In this document: positions 40,245 to 49,067 of the stretch, piece by piece
How positions within the stretch are numbered: the first letter of the stretch is position 1
Layout: every line of letters begins with the position of its first letter
NCBI GenBank assembly: GCA_036961205.1
Contig: JBALVI010000001.1
Location: forward strand, 496,001-560,000
Source of the DNA: CALJFL01 sp036961205
GTDB taxonomy: Bacteria > Pseudomonadota > Gammaproteobacteria > Pseudomonadales > Halieaceae
DNA: 64,000 nt
Direction of reading: 5' to 3'
Position numbers and translations under genes: made by a program
The notes under the pieces: generated by a model
What the model saw: only the letters and a program-made list of their open reading frames with translations
Databases searched by the model: none
Told to the model about the DNA's origin: nothing

Positions 40245-42242
40245 CTAAAGCAGCACGTCTTCGACGACGGCCACGACGTTGTCGACAGTAAAGCCGAATT
40301 GCTGCATCAGCTCACCGGCAGGCGCCGATTCACCAAAGGTGCTCATGCCCACAACCGCGCCATCAAGGCCGACATATTTGTACCAATAGTCGACATGCGC
40401 CGCTTCAACTGCAACCCTGGCGAGTACATCGCTGGGTAAAACTGCTTCCCGGTAGGCCGCGTCCTGAGCGTTAAATAATTCAGTGCAGGGCATGGAGACA
40501 ACCCTGATCTTGCGACCTGATTGCTCCAGTTTTTCCGCCGCCGCCATCGCCAGCTGCACTTCTGAGCCAGTAGCAATAATTATCGCGTCAGGAGTTCCTT
40601 CGTCACCGTGCAGTACATACGCACCCCGGGCCACGTCTGCAAGTTGCTGGTCGTTGCGCTGTTGATGCGGCAGGCCCTGGCGGGAAAAGACTAAAGCTGA
40701 GGGGCCGTCGCTACGCTCAATCGCGGACTTCCAGGACACCGCAGATTCAACCGTGTCACAGGGACGCCAGGTGTGCATATTGGGTGTAACGCGCAGCGCT
40801 GTGAGCTGCTCCACAGGCTGGTGAGTGGGGCCGTCTTCGCCCAGTCCAATAGAGTCATGGGTATAGACAAAAATCGACGGTTGCTTCATCAATGCCGCCA
40901 TTCTCACCGCGTTGCGCGCGTACTCCATAAAAATGAGGAAGGTGGCGCCATAGGCCACAAATCCACCGTGCAGCGTTATGCCATTCATAATGGCCGACAT
41001 GGCGAATTCGCGAACTCCATAATAGATATAGTTGCCGCTGGCATCAGCAGCGCTCACACCCTGAGAGCCACTCCAGATAGTCAGGTTGGATCCTGCCAGA
41101 TCAGCGGAGCCACCCAATAACTCAGGTAATAGTGGCCCATAAGCATTCAGGCAATTTTGCGAGGCTTTGCGGGACGCAATACTGGCCCCCTCGACCTGGC
41201 AGGCGGCGATATATTCAGTGGCCTGGCGGCCAAAGTCTTCAGGTAATTCGCCGGCGAGTCGGCGCGTCAATTCGGCAGCCTGCTCGGGGTGGTCCGCGGC
41301 ATAGGCAACCATCGCCTGCTGCCAGTCATTCTCCAACTTGGCGCCCCGCTCGTTGGCATTCCAGCCGGCGTACACCTCATCTGGTATAACGAAGGGTTCG
41401 TGGTGCCAGCCCAACGCCTCGCGAGTAGCCGCTATCTCATCACCACCCAGGGCAGCGCCGTGGCAGGATTCACTGCCCTGCTTGTTCGGAGCCCCTTTAC
41501 CGATAATGGTCTTGCAACAGATCAGCGTCGGTTTGCCAGTTTCGTGACGAGCTGCCTCAATCGCATCTTTAACCGCCTGCGGATTGTGACCATCGACATT
41601 GGCAATTACCTGCCAGCCGTAAGCGATAAATCGCCCCGGGGTGTCGTCGGTAAACCAGCCCTCGACCTCACCATCAATCGAAATCCCGTTGTCATCGTAG
41701 AAAGCGATGAGTTTACCCAAGCCCAGGGTACCCGCCAGAGAGCAGGCTTCATGAGAAATACCCTCCATCAGGCAACCATCGCCGAGAAAGGTATAAGTAT
41801 AGTGATCGATCACCTCGTGGCCGGGCTGATTAAACTGCGCTGCCAGAATTTTTTCTGCCAGCGACATGCCCACCGCATTGGTGAGGCCCTGGCCCAGAGG
41901 CCCTGTTGTGGTCTCAACACCGGGGGCGTAGCCGTACTCGGGATGACCGGGCGTCTTGCTGTGCAGTTGTCGAAAATTACGCAATTCCTCCATAGGGAGG
42001 TCGTAACCGGTCAAATGCAGTAGGGAATAGATAAGCATTGAGCCGTGTCCGTTGGACAGCACGAAGCGATCCCGGTTAGGCCATTCAGGGTTTGAGGGAT
42101 TGTGCTTGAGGTAGTCGTTCCACAACACTTCCGCAATGTCAGCCATGCCCATAGGCGCGCCCGGGTGGCCGCTATTGGCCTGCTGAACGGCATCCATACT
42201 GAGGGCGCGAATTGCGTTGGCAAGGTTGGTGCGTGAAGACAT
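40245..42242 (-). CDS. tkt: Transketolase
   Basis: A 665-residue thiamine-diphosphate enzyme that moves two-carbon ketol units in the pentose phosphate pathway. The N-terminal ANSGHPGAPMGMADIAEVLW (near 22) supplies the cofactor histidine. YTFLGDGCLMEGISHEACSL (near 149) is the ThDP/metal motif. The pyrimidine-domain catalytic region includes TLHGGFVAYGATFLIFMEYA, and THDSIGLGEDGPTHQPVEQL is the transketolase signature near 460. First gene of the leftward tkt-epd-pgk-fba-hydrolase operon, divergent from the SAM-cycle regulator across a 169-base gap containing the 32-bp palindrome. Confidence 0.97.
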   Translation of the reverse strand: MSSRTNLANAIRALSMDAVQQANSGHPGAPMGMADIAEVLWNDYLKHNPSNPEWPNRDRFVLSNGHGSMLIYSLLHLTGYDLPMEELRNFRQLHSKTPGHPEYGYAPGVETTTGPLGQGLTNAVGMSLAEKILAAQFNQPGHEVIDHYTYTFLGDGCLMEGISHEACSLAGTLGLGKLIAFYDDNGISIDGEVEGWFTDDTPGRFIAYGWQVIANVDGHNPQAVKDAIEAARHETGKPTLICCKTIIGKGAPNKQGSESCHGAALGGDEIAATREALGWHHEPFVIPDEVYAGWNANERGAKLENDWQQAMVAYAADHPEQAAELTRRLAGELPEDFGRQATEYIAACQVEGASIASRKASQNCLNAYGPLLPELLGGSADLAGSNLTIWSGSQGVSAADASGNYIYYGVREFAMSAIMNGITLHGGFVAYGATFLIFMEYARNAVRMAALMKQPSIFVYTHDSIGLGEDGPTHQPVEQLTALRVTPNMHTWRPCDTVESAVSWKSAIERSDGPSALVFSRQGLPHQQRNDQQLADVARGAYVLHGDEGTPDAIIIATGSEVQLAMAAAEKLEQSGRKIRVVSMPCTELFNAQDAAYREAVLPSDVLARVAVEAAHVDYWYKYVGLDGAVVGMSTFGESAPAGELMQQFGFTVDNVVAVVEDVLL

Positions 42243-42356
42243 TCTGTTCTCCGGGTTGGGGGGCGTTGGGGGCCGGTCATAAACGGGCCGCCATTTTCGC
42301 GTAACCGCGGGCCGACAGCAATCAAATCGCCCAAATTTCCATCAGGTTCTGCCTCG

Positions 42357-42388
42357 ATATCTATATCAAAATATTTTGATATAGATAT
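42357..42388. promoter_or_regulatory. 32-bp perfect palindromic operator (SahR-type candidate) with overlapping promoter
   Basis: Sixteen bases ATATCTATATCAAAAT are followed by their exact reverse complement, giving a perfect 32-bp dyad between tkt (-) and the ArsR-methyltransferase gene (+). A TTGATA inside the right half (42376-42381) is exactly 17 bases from TAGACT (42399-42404), a fair -35/-10 pair. Repressor binding here would block this promoter. ArsR-family SahR regulators of SAM-cycle genes act on such dyads, so autoregulation in response to S-adenosylhomocysteine is the likely logic; the ligand is inferred. An effect on tkt is possible but no leftward promoter overlaps cleanly. Confidence 0.75.
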
Positions 42389-42411
42389 AAATGCCTGCTA
42401 GACTCGCCGCC

Positions 42412-43416
42412 ATGTTAGCGACCCCACTATGCGTCGAGCCAGATGTTGCCCTCTCTGAGCGCGACTACAGCGATCTCGCCAGTCTTTGCAAGGCCAGTGC
42501 GGACCCGCTGCGCCTGCAGGTATTGCGGGTATTGCGCAAGGACTCTTTCGGTGTCTCTGAGCTCTGCGAGCTGTTTGATATTCGCCAACCCGCACTAAGC
42601 CATCACCTGAAAGTACTGGCCAGCGCCGGCCTGGTGGCGAGTCGGCGCGAAGGCAACTCGATTTTTTATCGGCGCAGCGAATTGGGTCAGCGACCGGAGT
42701 TGGAGGCACTGCAACACAGCGTATTTGACACGGTGGACCAGATCGCCCTGCCGCGGGAGCTAAGCCAGAAGCTCGAGTCACTGAATGAGAAACGGGAGCA
42801 GAACTCCCGGGATTTTTTCCGTAATAACGCGGAAAAATTTCGTCAGCAGCAGGATCTTATCGCAAATTACGGGCAGTACGCGGCTACGGTAGCTCAAGTA
42901 CTCAGCGACGCACCGTTGGGCCAGCATCGTGTTGCCCTGGAAGTAGGCCCCGGTGATGGCGCCTTTTTGCAGGAACTCTCGCCGCAGTTCAAGCGAGTGG
43001 TTGCCCTGGATAATGCCGCAGAAATGTTGGCAACTGCCCGAGTAAATGCCGAGAACGCTGGCTTGGAGAATATCGAGTTTCTGTGCGGCAATACCAGTTC
43101 AGGAGACTTGCAAGGGCTGCAGGCAGACTGCGTCGTCATCAATATGGTGCTACATCACACGCCGGACCCCGCGCAAATTTTGGCGGATGTTGCGGGATAC
43201 CTGGCGCCAGGGGGTGTGGTTCTGGTAACCGACTTGTGCAGTCATGACCAGGGCTGGGCGCGCGAGAATTGTGGCGACCTGTGGCTAGGCTTTGACCCAC
43301 AGGACCTGGCCGCCTGGGCCGAGCAGGCCGGTCTTAGAGATATCGCCAGTGTTTATCTGGCACAACGTAACGGATTTCAAATTCAGGTGCGCCTGTTCGG
43401 CCACCTGCAGCAATAA
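42412..43416 (+). CDS. ArsR-family regulator fused to a SAM-dependent methyltransferase domain (SahR-like)
   Basis: About 334 residues. The N-terminal winged helix (about 15-90) reads LASLCKASADPLRLQVLRVL and then FDIRQPALSHHLKVLASAGL, an ArsR/SmtB recognition helix without metal-binding cysteines. A helical linker precedes a class I methyltransferase fold (about 150-330) with VALEVGPGDGAFLQEL (motif I), VVINMVLHHTPDPAQILADV and VLVTDLCSHDQG. A fold that binds SAM or SAH makes sense as a sensor; whether it methylates anything is unknown. The same gene precedes metK in Pseudomonas. I chose the ATG at 42412 because the candidate promoter would start transcription there, leaving an upstream ATG at 42391 untranscribed. 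Neither has a Shine-Dalgarno. metK follows ten bases later. Confidence 0.88.
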   Translation: MLATPLCVEPDVALSERDYSDLASLCKASADPLRLQVLRVLRKDSFGVSELCELFDIRQPALSHHLKVLASAGLVASRREGNSIFYRRSELGQRPELEALQHSVFDTVDQIALPRELSQKLESLNEKREQNSRDFFRNNAEKFRQQQDLIANYGQYAATVAQVLSDAPLGQHRVALEVGPGDGAFLQELSPQFKRVVALDNAAEMLATARVNAENAGLENIEFLCGNTSSGDLQGLQADCVVINMVLHHTPDPAQILADVAGYLAPGGVVLVTDLCSHDQGWARENCGDLWLGFDPQDLAAWAEQAGLRDIASVYLAQRNGFQIQVRLFGHLQQ

Positions 43417-43426
43417 AGGAAAAACT

Positions 43427-44581
43427 ATGAGCGAATATGACATTTTCACCTCCGAGTCAGTTTCGGAAGGTCACCCGGACAAGATGGCGGACCAGATATC
43501 CGATGCGATTCTGGATGCAATTATTGCCGATGACCCGGACGCCCGAGTCGCGGTGGAGACCCTGGTTAAAACTGGCATGGTCGTGGTCGCTGGTGAAGTA
43601 ACCACCGACACTTACGTGGATCTGGAAGACGTTGTTCGCGGCGTGGTGCTGGATATCGGCTATAACAGTTCACGGGTAGGCTTCGACGGCGCATCCTGTG
43701 CCGTGTTAAACGCAATTGGCAAGCAGTCCCCGGATATCGCCATGGGCGTAGACGAGGGCGAGGCCAAAGAACAGGGCGCCGGTGACCAGGGCCTGATGTT
43801 TGGCTACGCCACCAACGAAACCGAAGTGCTGATGCCTGCGCCAATCTACTATGCCCATAGGCTGGTAGAACGGCAGGCCGAATTGCGCAAAAACGGTACC
43901 CTGCCCTGGTTGCGCCCGGATGCCAAAAGCCAGGTCACCCTGCGCTACGACAACGGCAAGCCCGTTGCTATTGATGCGGTCGTACTGTCCACCCAGCACG
44001 ATGAAGACATCAAGCAAAGTGATATTCACGAAGCGATAATGGATCTGGTGATCAAAGAGGTATTACCAGAACATTGGCTGCACGCAGACACCAAGTTTCA
44101 CATCAACCCCACGGGTCAGTTCATCATCGGGGGACCGGTGGGCGATTGTGGTCTGACCGGGCGCAAGATCATCGTTGACACCTACGGCGGCATGGCCAGG
44201 CACGGTGGCGGCGCATTCTCCGGCAAGGACCCCTCCAAGGTGGACCGCTCTGCGGCTTACGCCGGTCGTTACGTAGCCAAAAATATTGTCGCCGCAGGGC
44301 TGGCCGAGCGCTGCGAGATTCAAGTCTCTTACGCGATTGGAGTCGCCGAGCCTACTTCTATTGCCATCAACACATTCGGCACCGGCAAGTTGCCAGATAA
44401 GCGTATCGCTGAGCTGGTAGCCGAGAATTTCGAATTGCGACCTGCAGGTCTGGTGGAGATGCTTGATCTGAAGCGGCCTATTTATCGTAAGACTGCGGCC
44501 TATGGTCACTTTGGGCGCGAGGATCCTGATTTTACCTGGGAGAAAACAGATAAAGCGGAAATTTTGAAAGCCGCTCTTTGA
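43427..44581 (+). CDS. metK: S-adenosylmethionine synthetase
   Basis: A 384-residue enzyme, exactly the E. coli length, that makes SAM from methionine and ATP. Signatures are FTSESVSEGHPDKMADQISD (residues 6-25), the hexapeptide-type loop GAGDQGLMFGYA (near 114) and GGGAFSGKDPSKVDRSAAY (near 258). The ATG at 43427 follows AAAGGA. It is ten bases downstream of the regulator gene, so both share a transcript and presumably the palindromic operator. ahcY follows after 64 bases. Confidence 0.98.
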   Translation: MSEYDIFTSESVSEGHPDKMADQISDAILDAIIADDPDARVAVETLVKTGMVVVAGEVTTDTYVDLEDVVRGVVLDIGYNSSRVGFDGASCAVLNAIGKQSPDIAMGVDEGEAKEQGAGDQGLMFGYATNETEVLMPAPIYYAHRLVERQAELRKNGTLPWLRPDAKSQVTLRYDNGKPVAIDAVVLSTQHDEDIKQSDIHEAIMDLVIKEVLPEHWLHADTKFHINPTGQFIIGGPVGDCGLTGRKIIVDTYGGMARHGGGAFSGKDPSKVDRSAAYAGRYVAKNIVAAGLAERCEIQVSYAIGVAEPTSIAINTFGTGKLPDKRIAELVAENFELRPAGLVEMLDLKRPIYRKTAAYGHFGREDPDFTWEKTDKAEILKAAL

Positions 44582-44645
44582 TGGGAGCCAGCTAGCGCCT
44601 AACCAAAAAAATATTTTAGTTAATCGATTTAAAGGAAGCGAAACA

Positions 44646-46037
44646 ATGAACACAGCAGAACAACTGGAAACATCACAAGACTACAAAGTAGCCGACATCA
44701 GCCTGGCTGATTACGGCCGTCGAGAGCTGGAAATCGCCGAATCGGAGATGCCGGCTCTGATGGCGATGCGCGCCAAGTACCGCGGCAAGCAGCCATTGGC
44801 CGGAGCGAAGATCCTCGGCTGTATCCACATGACCATCCAAACCGGAGTGCTGATTGAAACACTGACCGAGTTGGGCGCCGAAGTGCGCTGGTCTTCGTGC
44901 AATATATTCTCCACCCAGGATCACGCGGCGGCAGCAATTGCAGCGTCTGGTGTGCCGGTATTTGCCTGGAAGGGCGAAACAGAAGAGGAGTACGAGTGGT
45001 GTCTGGAGCAGACCATACTGAAAGACGGTCAGCCCTGGGAGTGCAATATGGTGCTGGATGACGGCGGCGATCTTACGGGTATGTTGCACGAGAAATACCC
45101 GGCCATGCTGGATAAAATTCACGGCGTCACCGAAGAGACTACTACCGGTGTCCATCGCCTGCAGGAAATGCTCGATCAGGGTTTGTTGAAAGTGCCTGCG
45201 GTCAATGTGAACGACTCGGTAACCAAGTCCAAAAATGACAACAAGTACGGCTGCCGCCACAGCCTGAACGACGCCATCAAGCGCGGCACTGATCATCTTA
45301 TGGCCGGCAAAAAAGCCCTGGTCATCGGCTACGGTGACGTGGGTAAAGGTTCGGCTCAATCCCTGCGTCAGGAGGGCATGATTGTGCGAGTTACCGAGAT
45401 CGACCCAATCTGTGCCATGCAAGCTTGCATGGATGGTTATGAAGTCAGTTCACCCTATATCAACGGCGTAAACGACGGCACCGAGGCCTCTGTAGATCGT
45501 GATCTGCTGCAGAACATTGACCTGCTGGTTACCACCACCGGAAACTATAATGTCTGCGACCAGTACATGCTCAAGAATCTGAAGTGCGGCGCTGTGGTCT
45601 GTAACATTGGCCACTTTGACAACGAGGTTGATACTGCCTTTATGCGTGAGGAATGGACATGGGAAGAGATCAAGCCACAAGTCCACAAGATTCACCGCGA
45701 CAAAACTAGTGGTGATCACCTGCTGCTGTTGTCCGAAGGACGACTGGTCAACCTTGGCAACGCCACCGGCCACCCATCACGCATCATGGATGGCTCATTT
45801 GCCAACCAGGTACTGGCTCAAATCTATCTGTACGAGCGCAAATTTGCAGACCTGGAGCCCGAGTTGAAGCCCGGCGCACTATCTCTGGAAGTTCTGCCGA
45901 AGAAGCTGGACGAAGAAGTTGCCGCGCACATGGTGGCAGGCTTTGGCGGTGTGCTGACTCGACTGACACCGGAGCAGGCTAGTTACATCAATGTTTCTGT
46001 AGATGGTCCCTACAAGCCAGATAGCTACAAGTACTAG
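44646..46037 (+). CDS. ahcY: Adenosylhomocysteinase
   Basis: A 463-residue NAD-dependent enzyme that splits S-adenosylhomocysteine to homocysteine and adenosine. The NAD motif is KALVIGYGDVGKGSAQSLRQ (near 220). Substrate motifs include GCIHMTIQTGVLIETL, SSCNIFSTQDHAAAAI, ETTTGVHRLQEM and NVNDSVTKSKNDN. The C-terminus PDSYKY carries the lysine and tyrosine that close the NAD site. It contains the roughly 40-residue insert common in bacterial enzymes (DGGDLTGMLHEKYPAMLDKI). The Shine-Dalgarno is AAAGGAAG. The 64-base gap to metK shows no SAH-riboswitch consensus. Confidence 0.98.
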   Translation: MNTAEQLETSQDYKVADISLADYGRRELEIAESEMPALMAMRAKYRGKQPLAGAKILGCIHMTIQTGVLIETLTELGAEVRWSSCNIFSTQDHAAAAIAASGVPVFAWKGETEEEYEWCLEQTILKDGQPWECNMVLDDGGDLTGMLHEKYPAMLDKIHGVTEETTTGVHRLQEMLDQGLLKVPAVNVNDSVTKSKNDNKYGCRHSLNDAIKRGTDHLMAGKKALVIGYGDVGKGSAQSLRQEGMIVRVTEIDPICAMQACMDGYEVSSPYINGVNDGTEASVDRDLLQNIDLLVTTTGNYNVCDQYMLKNLKCGAVVCNIGHFDNEVDTAFMREEWTWEEIKPQVHKIHRDKTSGDHLLLLSEGRLVNLGNATGHPSRIMDGSFANQVLAQIYLYERKFADLEPELKPGALSLEVLPKKLDEEVAAHMVAGFGGVLTRLTPEQASYINVSVDGPYKPDSYKY

Positions 46038-46049
46038 GAACTTCACGAG

Positions 46050-46892
46050 ATGTCTCAACAGAAACCGGCAATTTCATTCGAGTATTTCCCGCCTAAATCG
46101 GAGGCCGGGCGGGAAAAGCTGCTGCAGCAGGTGACTCCGGCTCTGCAGGAGCTGGGACCGGAGTTTTTCTCAGTCACCTACGGTGCCGGTGGCTCCACAC
46201 GGGATCAGACTAGCGGAATTGTGGCGGATATTAAGGAGCAGGGGATAGATGTTGCTCCGCATCTCAGTTTTGGTGGTGACGACGAAAACGCCATACAACA
46301 GCTACTGCAGGATTATCAGGCGATGGGCGTCAATCGTCTGGTGGCCTTGCGCGGCGATATTCCCTCGGGCATGGGTGGGCCAGGTCAACTGGTCTACGCC
46401 AACGAGCTGGTCGCTTTTGTACGTGAGCATACCGGCGACCATTTTCATATCGAAGTCGCTGCCTATCCCGAGATACACCCTCAGGCCGAGAGTTATGGCA
46501 AAGATATCGCTTACCTGAAGGGCAAGTTTGATGCCGGGGCGAACAGCGCAATCACCCAATATTTTTACAATGTAGAGTCTTACTTTTACTTTCTGGATGA
46601 GTGCCGCGCATGCGGCATTGATCAGCCCATTTACGCGGGCATTATGCCAATAACAAACTTCCCCAATTTGTTGCGCTTCTCCAACAACTGCGGCGCCGAA
46701 ATTCCGCGCTGGATTTGTCAGCGCATCGAGGGCTACGGCCAGGATCAGGACAGTATCCGCAAGTTCGGGATAGAGGTGGTTACCCAACTGTGCCAGACCC
46801 TGCTCGATAGCGGAGCGCCGGGAATTCATTTTTACACCATGAACCAGATAGAACCCGTGCGGGAAATCCACGCCAATCTGGGACTGAGTTAA
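46050..46892 (+). CDS. metF: 5,10-methylenetetrahydrofolate reductase
   Basis: A 280-residue FAD-dependent TIM-barrel enzyme that makes 5-methyl-THF for methionine synthase. Conserved parts are SFEYFPPKSEAGREKLLQ, the catalytic glutamate region FFSVTYGAGGSTRDQT, LVALRGDIPSGMG, and AYPEIHPQAESYGKDIAYLK. The methionine synthase itself is not in this window. It begins 12 bases after ahcY and belongs to the same methionine/SAM-cycle operon. Confidence 0.96.
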   Translation: MSQQKPAISFEYFPPKSEAGREKLLQQVTPALQELGPEFFSVTYGAGGSTRDQTSGIVADIKEQGIDVAPHLSFGGDDENAIQQLLQDYQAMGVNRLVALRGDIPSGMGGPGQLVYANELVAFVREHTGDHFHIEVAAYPEIHPQAESYGKDIAYLKGKFDAGANSAITQYFYNVESYFYFLDECRACGIDQPIYAGIMPITNFPNLLRFSNNCGAEIPRWICQRIEGYGQDQDSIRKFGIEVVTQLCQTLLDSGAPGIHFYTMNQIEPVREIHANLGLS

Positions 46893-46904
46893 GGTCATTC
46901 TGCC

Positions 46905-47651
46905 ATGCGCATACCCCGGATTTATACGGCACAGCCGCTAGGCGCCGACCGGGACCTTGTGTTGGAACCAGTGGCCAGTCAGCACCTTGGCCGTGCCTTG
47001 CGCATGCAGGCAGGCGATTCAGTTTATCTGTTCGATGGCAGCGGTGCACAGTACTCGGCAACCATCACATCAGTCGAAAAAAAGTGCGTCACCCTGATCA
47101 CGGGTTCGGCGATAGAGCACGATACCGAGTCGCCCCTGGCAATTAGCCTGGGTGTCGCAATATCACGCGGCGACAGGATGGACCTGGTTGTGCAAAAGGC
47201 GACAGAGCTAGGCGTGGCAGCAATCACCCCCCTGTTCACGGAGCGCACTGAGGTAAAGCTTAGCGCTGAGCGAGCCTTAAAGAAATATCGGCACTGGCAA
47301 CAGATCATTATCAGCGCCTGCGAGCAATGTGGCCGCAACAGCCTTCCCAAACTGCATAGCCCCGAGAACGTGGACCAGTGGTTGCCGCGCACGCAGGGTG
47401 ACAGGAAGTTTGTTCTTCACCACCGCAACACAGAAGATGTAGCAGCCACCGCCACTCCGGCGAGTATCGACTTGTTGATTGGGCCTGAGGGCGGTTTAAG
47501 TCAGGCTGAAATCGATATGGCCCACACCTCCGGCTTTGAAGCACTCAGTCTCGGCCCCCGGGTACTGCGCACGGAGACCGCACCGCTGGCAGCGCTGGCT
47601 ATATTGCAGGCCCGCTGGGGCGATATGGATCCAGGTAATCAGGGCGGCTAG
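46905..47651 (+). CDS. rsmE: 16S rRNA m3U1498 methyltransferase
   Basis: A 248-residue SPOUT-class methyltransferase. The N-terminal PUA-like domain includes HLGRALRMQAGDSVYLFDGS. The C-terminal knotted domain has LVVQKATELGVAAITPLFTE, IIISACEQCGRNSLPKLHSP, LLIGPEGGLSQAEIDMAHTS and the knot end LGPRVLRTETAPLAALAILQ. It methylates U1498 of 16S rRNA in E. coli. It is 12 bases after metF and probably the last gene of that operon; metF-rsmE linkage is plausible because both depend on one-carbon supply, but may be incidental. Confidence 0.95.
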   Translation: MRIPRIYTAQPLGADRDLVLEPVASQHLGRALRMQAGDSVYLFDGSGAQYSATITSVEKKCVTLITGSAIEHDTESPLAISLGVAISRGDRMDLVVQKATELGVAAITPLFTERTEVKLSAERALKKYRHWQQIIISACEQCGRNSLPKLHSPENVDQWLPRTQGDRKFVLHHRNTEDVAATATPASIDLLIGPEGGLSQAEIDMAHTSGFEALSLGPRVLRTETAPLAALAILQARWGDMDPGNQGG

Positions 47652-47662
47652 AACGCAGTACG

Positions 47663-48916
47663 CTAGACCTTATCGGCCAGCCACTGGCCGTGAGTCCACT
47701 CCAGAAAATCGGCAACTCCGTTGACCGTATGATCGGTGCGCACGGAGTGAAACATTTCAAAAGCGTGCTGTGCTCCGGGCAATTCAACATAGGCTACCTT
47801 TTGCTGAGACTTGTTTTGCAGCGCCGCCACAAATGCGCGCGCTTCCTCGGCCCATACCAAAGTATCGTGGGTGCCCTGAACGACAAAAAATGGCGGTGCA
47901 TTTGCGCCAATTCTCGTTATTGGTGATGCCCGTTCCCACAATTCACGATCAGCATAGGATGAGCAGGGCATTACTTTTTTGGCAAGAAAGCTCTCTAATG
48001 GCATTGCCGGGCGGATGTTGTTGCGATCAAGAAAGTCATAAACACCGTAAAAGGGTACCGCTGCCTGAACGGTGGTATCACACTCCTCGAATCCTGGCTG
48101 ATACTCTGCATCGTTAGGTGTCAGCGCGGCCAGCGCTGACAGATGACCGCCCGCTGAACCGCCTGTAATGGCAATAAATTCCGGGTCGCCTCCGTATGCG
48201 GCAATGTTGTCCTTGATCCAGCTAATAGCTTTTTTTACATCGACGATATGGGCGGGGAACTTTGCCGACGGGCTAAGTCGATAGTTTATCGAAACACACA
48301 GCCAGCCGCGCTGCGCCATGTGATACATCAGGGGCTTGGCCTGTTCTTCTTTATGACCGACGATCCAGGCGCCACCGTGCACCTGCAGTAACACCGGAAA
48401 GGGCCGTTCACGCTCTACCGCGGGTTGGTAAATATCCAATAGATTGCGGACACCCGCCTCGCCATAGCTGATGCCCGAATGCTTACGCACACCTTCGCGC
48501 GCAAAGCGGAAGGGCTTGAGCCAACTGGTACTGCGGACCCCGTCGTTGAGAGCCGTTTGGCGATTGATAGGGATATCCAGGCGATAATTGGCGCCAAGTT
48601 CGCGCCGTAACGCGCTGCGAATATAGCCATCTGTGTCCATCGCCTGTAAATGAAGATAAGCCAATCCTATCCAGGACAGTGCAAATATGGCCAAGCCACA
48701 CTGGGCAGTCGGATCATCCATGACCCCCGCCACCGCCAGGATCGCGGTCAATGCCAGCTGCAAAAACAGGTTGATCATCGCCAGTTCACCGGTCAACCAG
48801 GCGAGCATGAAGTAGGGAAGGGCTAAAAAGTAGACCTGCCGAGCTTTGATCAGCGCACAGAGGGTACCGGTTGCGGTAATCAAGGCGAGGACAAAATAGA
48901 TTGTAGCGAAACTCAT
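47663..48916 (-). CDS. Membrane-anchored alpha/beta hydrolase (HSL/carboxylesterase family)
   Basis: A 417-residue protein. The first ~95 residues hold three or four membrane helices (starting FATIYFVLALITATGTLCAL and LFLQLALTAILAVAGVM). The catalytic domain (about 150-415) has the oxyanion motif LLQVHGGAWIVGH, the nucleophile in ITGGSAGGHLSALAAL, the acid in VVQGTHDTLVWAEE and the histidine in PGAQHAFEMFHS. That is a complete esterase triad of the hormone-sensitive-lipase class. The substrate is unknown; membrane anchoring suggests a lipid or ester in or near the membrane. Monocistronic, 11 bases tail to tail with rsmE and divergent from gshB. Confidence 0.85.
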   Translation of the reverse strand: MSFATIYFVLALITATGTLCALIKARQVYFLALPYFMLAWLTGELAMINLFLQLALTAILAVAGVMDDPTAQCGLAIFALSWIGLAYLHLQAMDTDGYIRSALRRELGANYRLDIPINRQTALNDGVRSTSWLKPFRFAREGVRKHSGISYGEAGVRNLLDIYQPAVERERPFPVLLQVHGGAWIVGHKEEQAKPLMYHMAQRGWLCVSINYRLSPSAKFPAHIVDVKKAISWIKDNIAAYGGDPEFIAITGGSAGGHLSALAALTPNDAEYQPGFEECDTTVQAAVPFYGVYDFLDRNNIRPAMPLESFLAKKVMPCSSYADRELWERASPITRIGANAPPFFVVQGTHDTLVWAEEARAFVAALQNKSQQKVAYVELPGAQHAFEMFHSVRTDHTVNGVADFLEWTHGQWLADKV

Positions 48917-49067
48917 CTAAAGCAACTCCAGCTGCAAAAAGGGAGCGCTATTCTAGTGGATTTCGAAGCGTTATGGGGAACGAATATCTGCACTGGCCTA
49001 GCCTCGGGCTTGCACCAACCACGGCCATTGCGTACTTTAGCAGGCCACTTTATAGCAGGGCTTGGCA

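Noticed and set aside
41289..42023. A 244-codon open frame antisense to tkt.
   Set aside because: Fully inside the transketolase gene, no Shine-Dalgarno or domain; a product of third-position GC bias.
44582..44645. Possible SAH riboswitch in front of ahcY.
   Set aside because: The 64-base gap lacks the conserved GC-rich pseudoknot sequence of the SAH riboswitch and is too short and AT-rich.
44673..45422. A 249-codon open frame antisense to ahcY.
   Set aside because: It is a shadow of the well-conserved ahcY coding frame; histidine/glutamine-rich nonsense without a recognisable domain.
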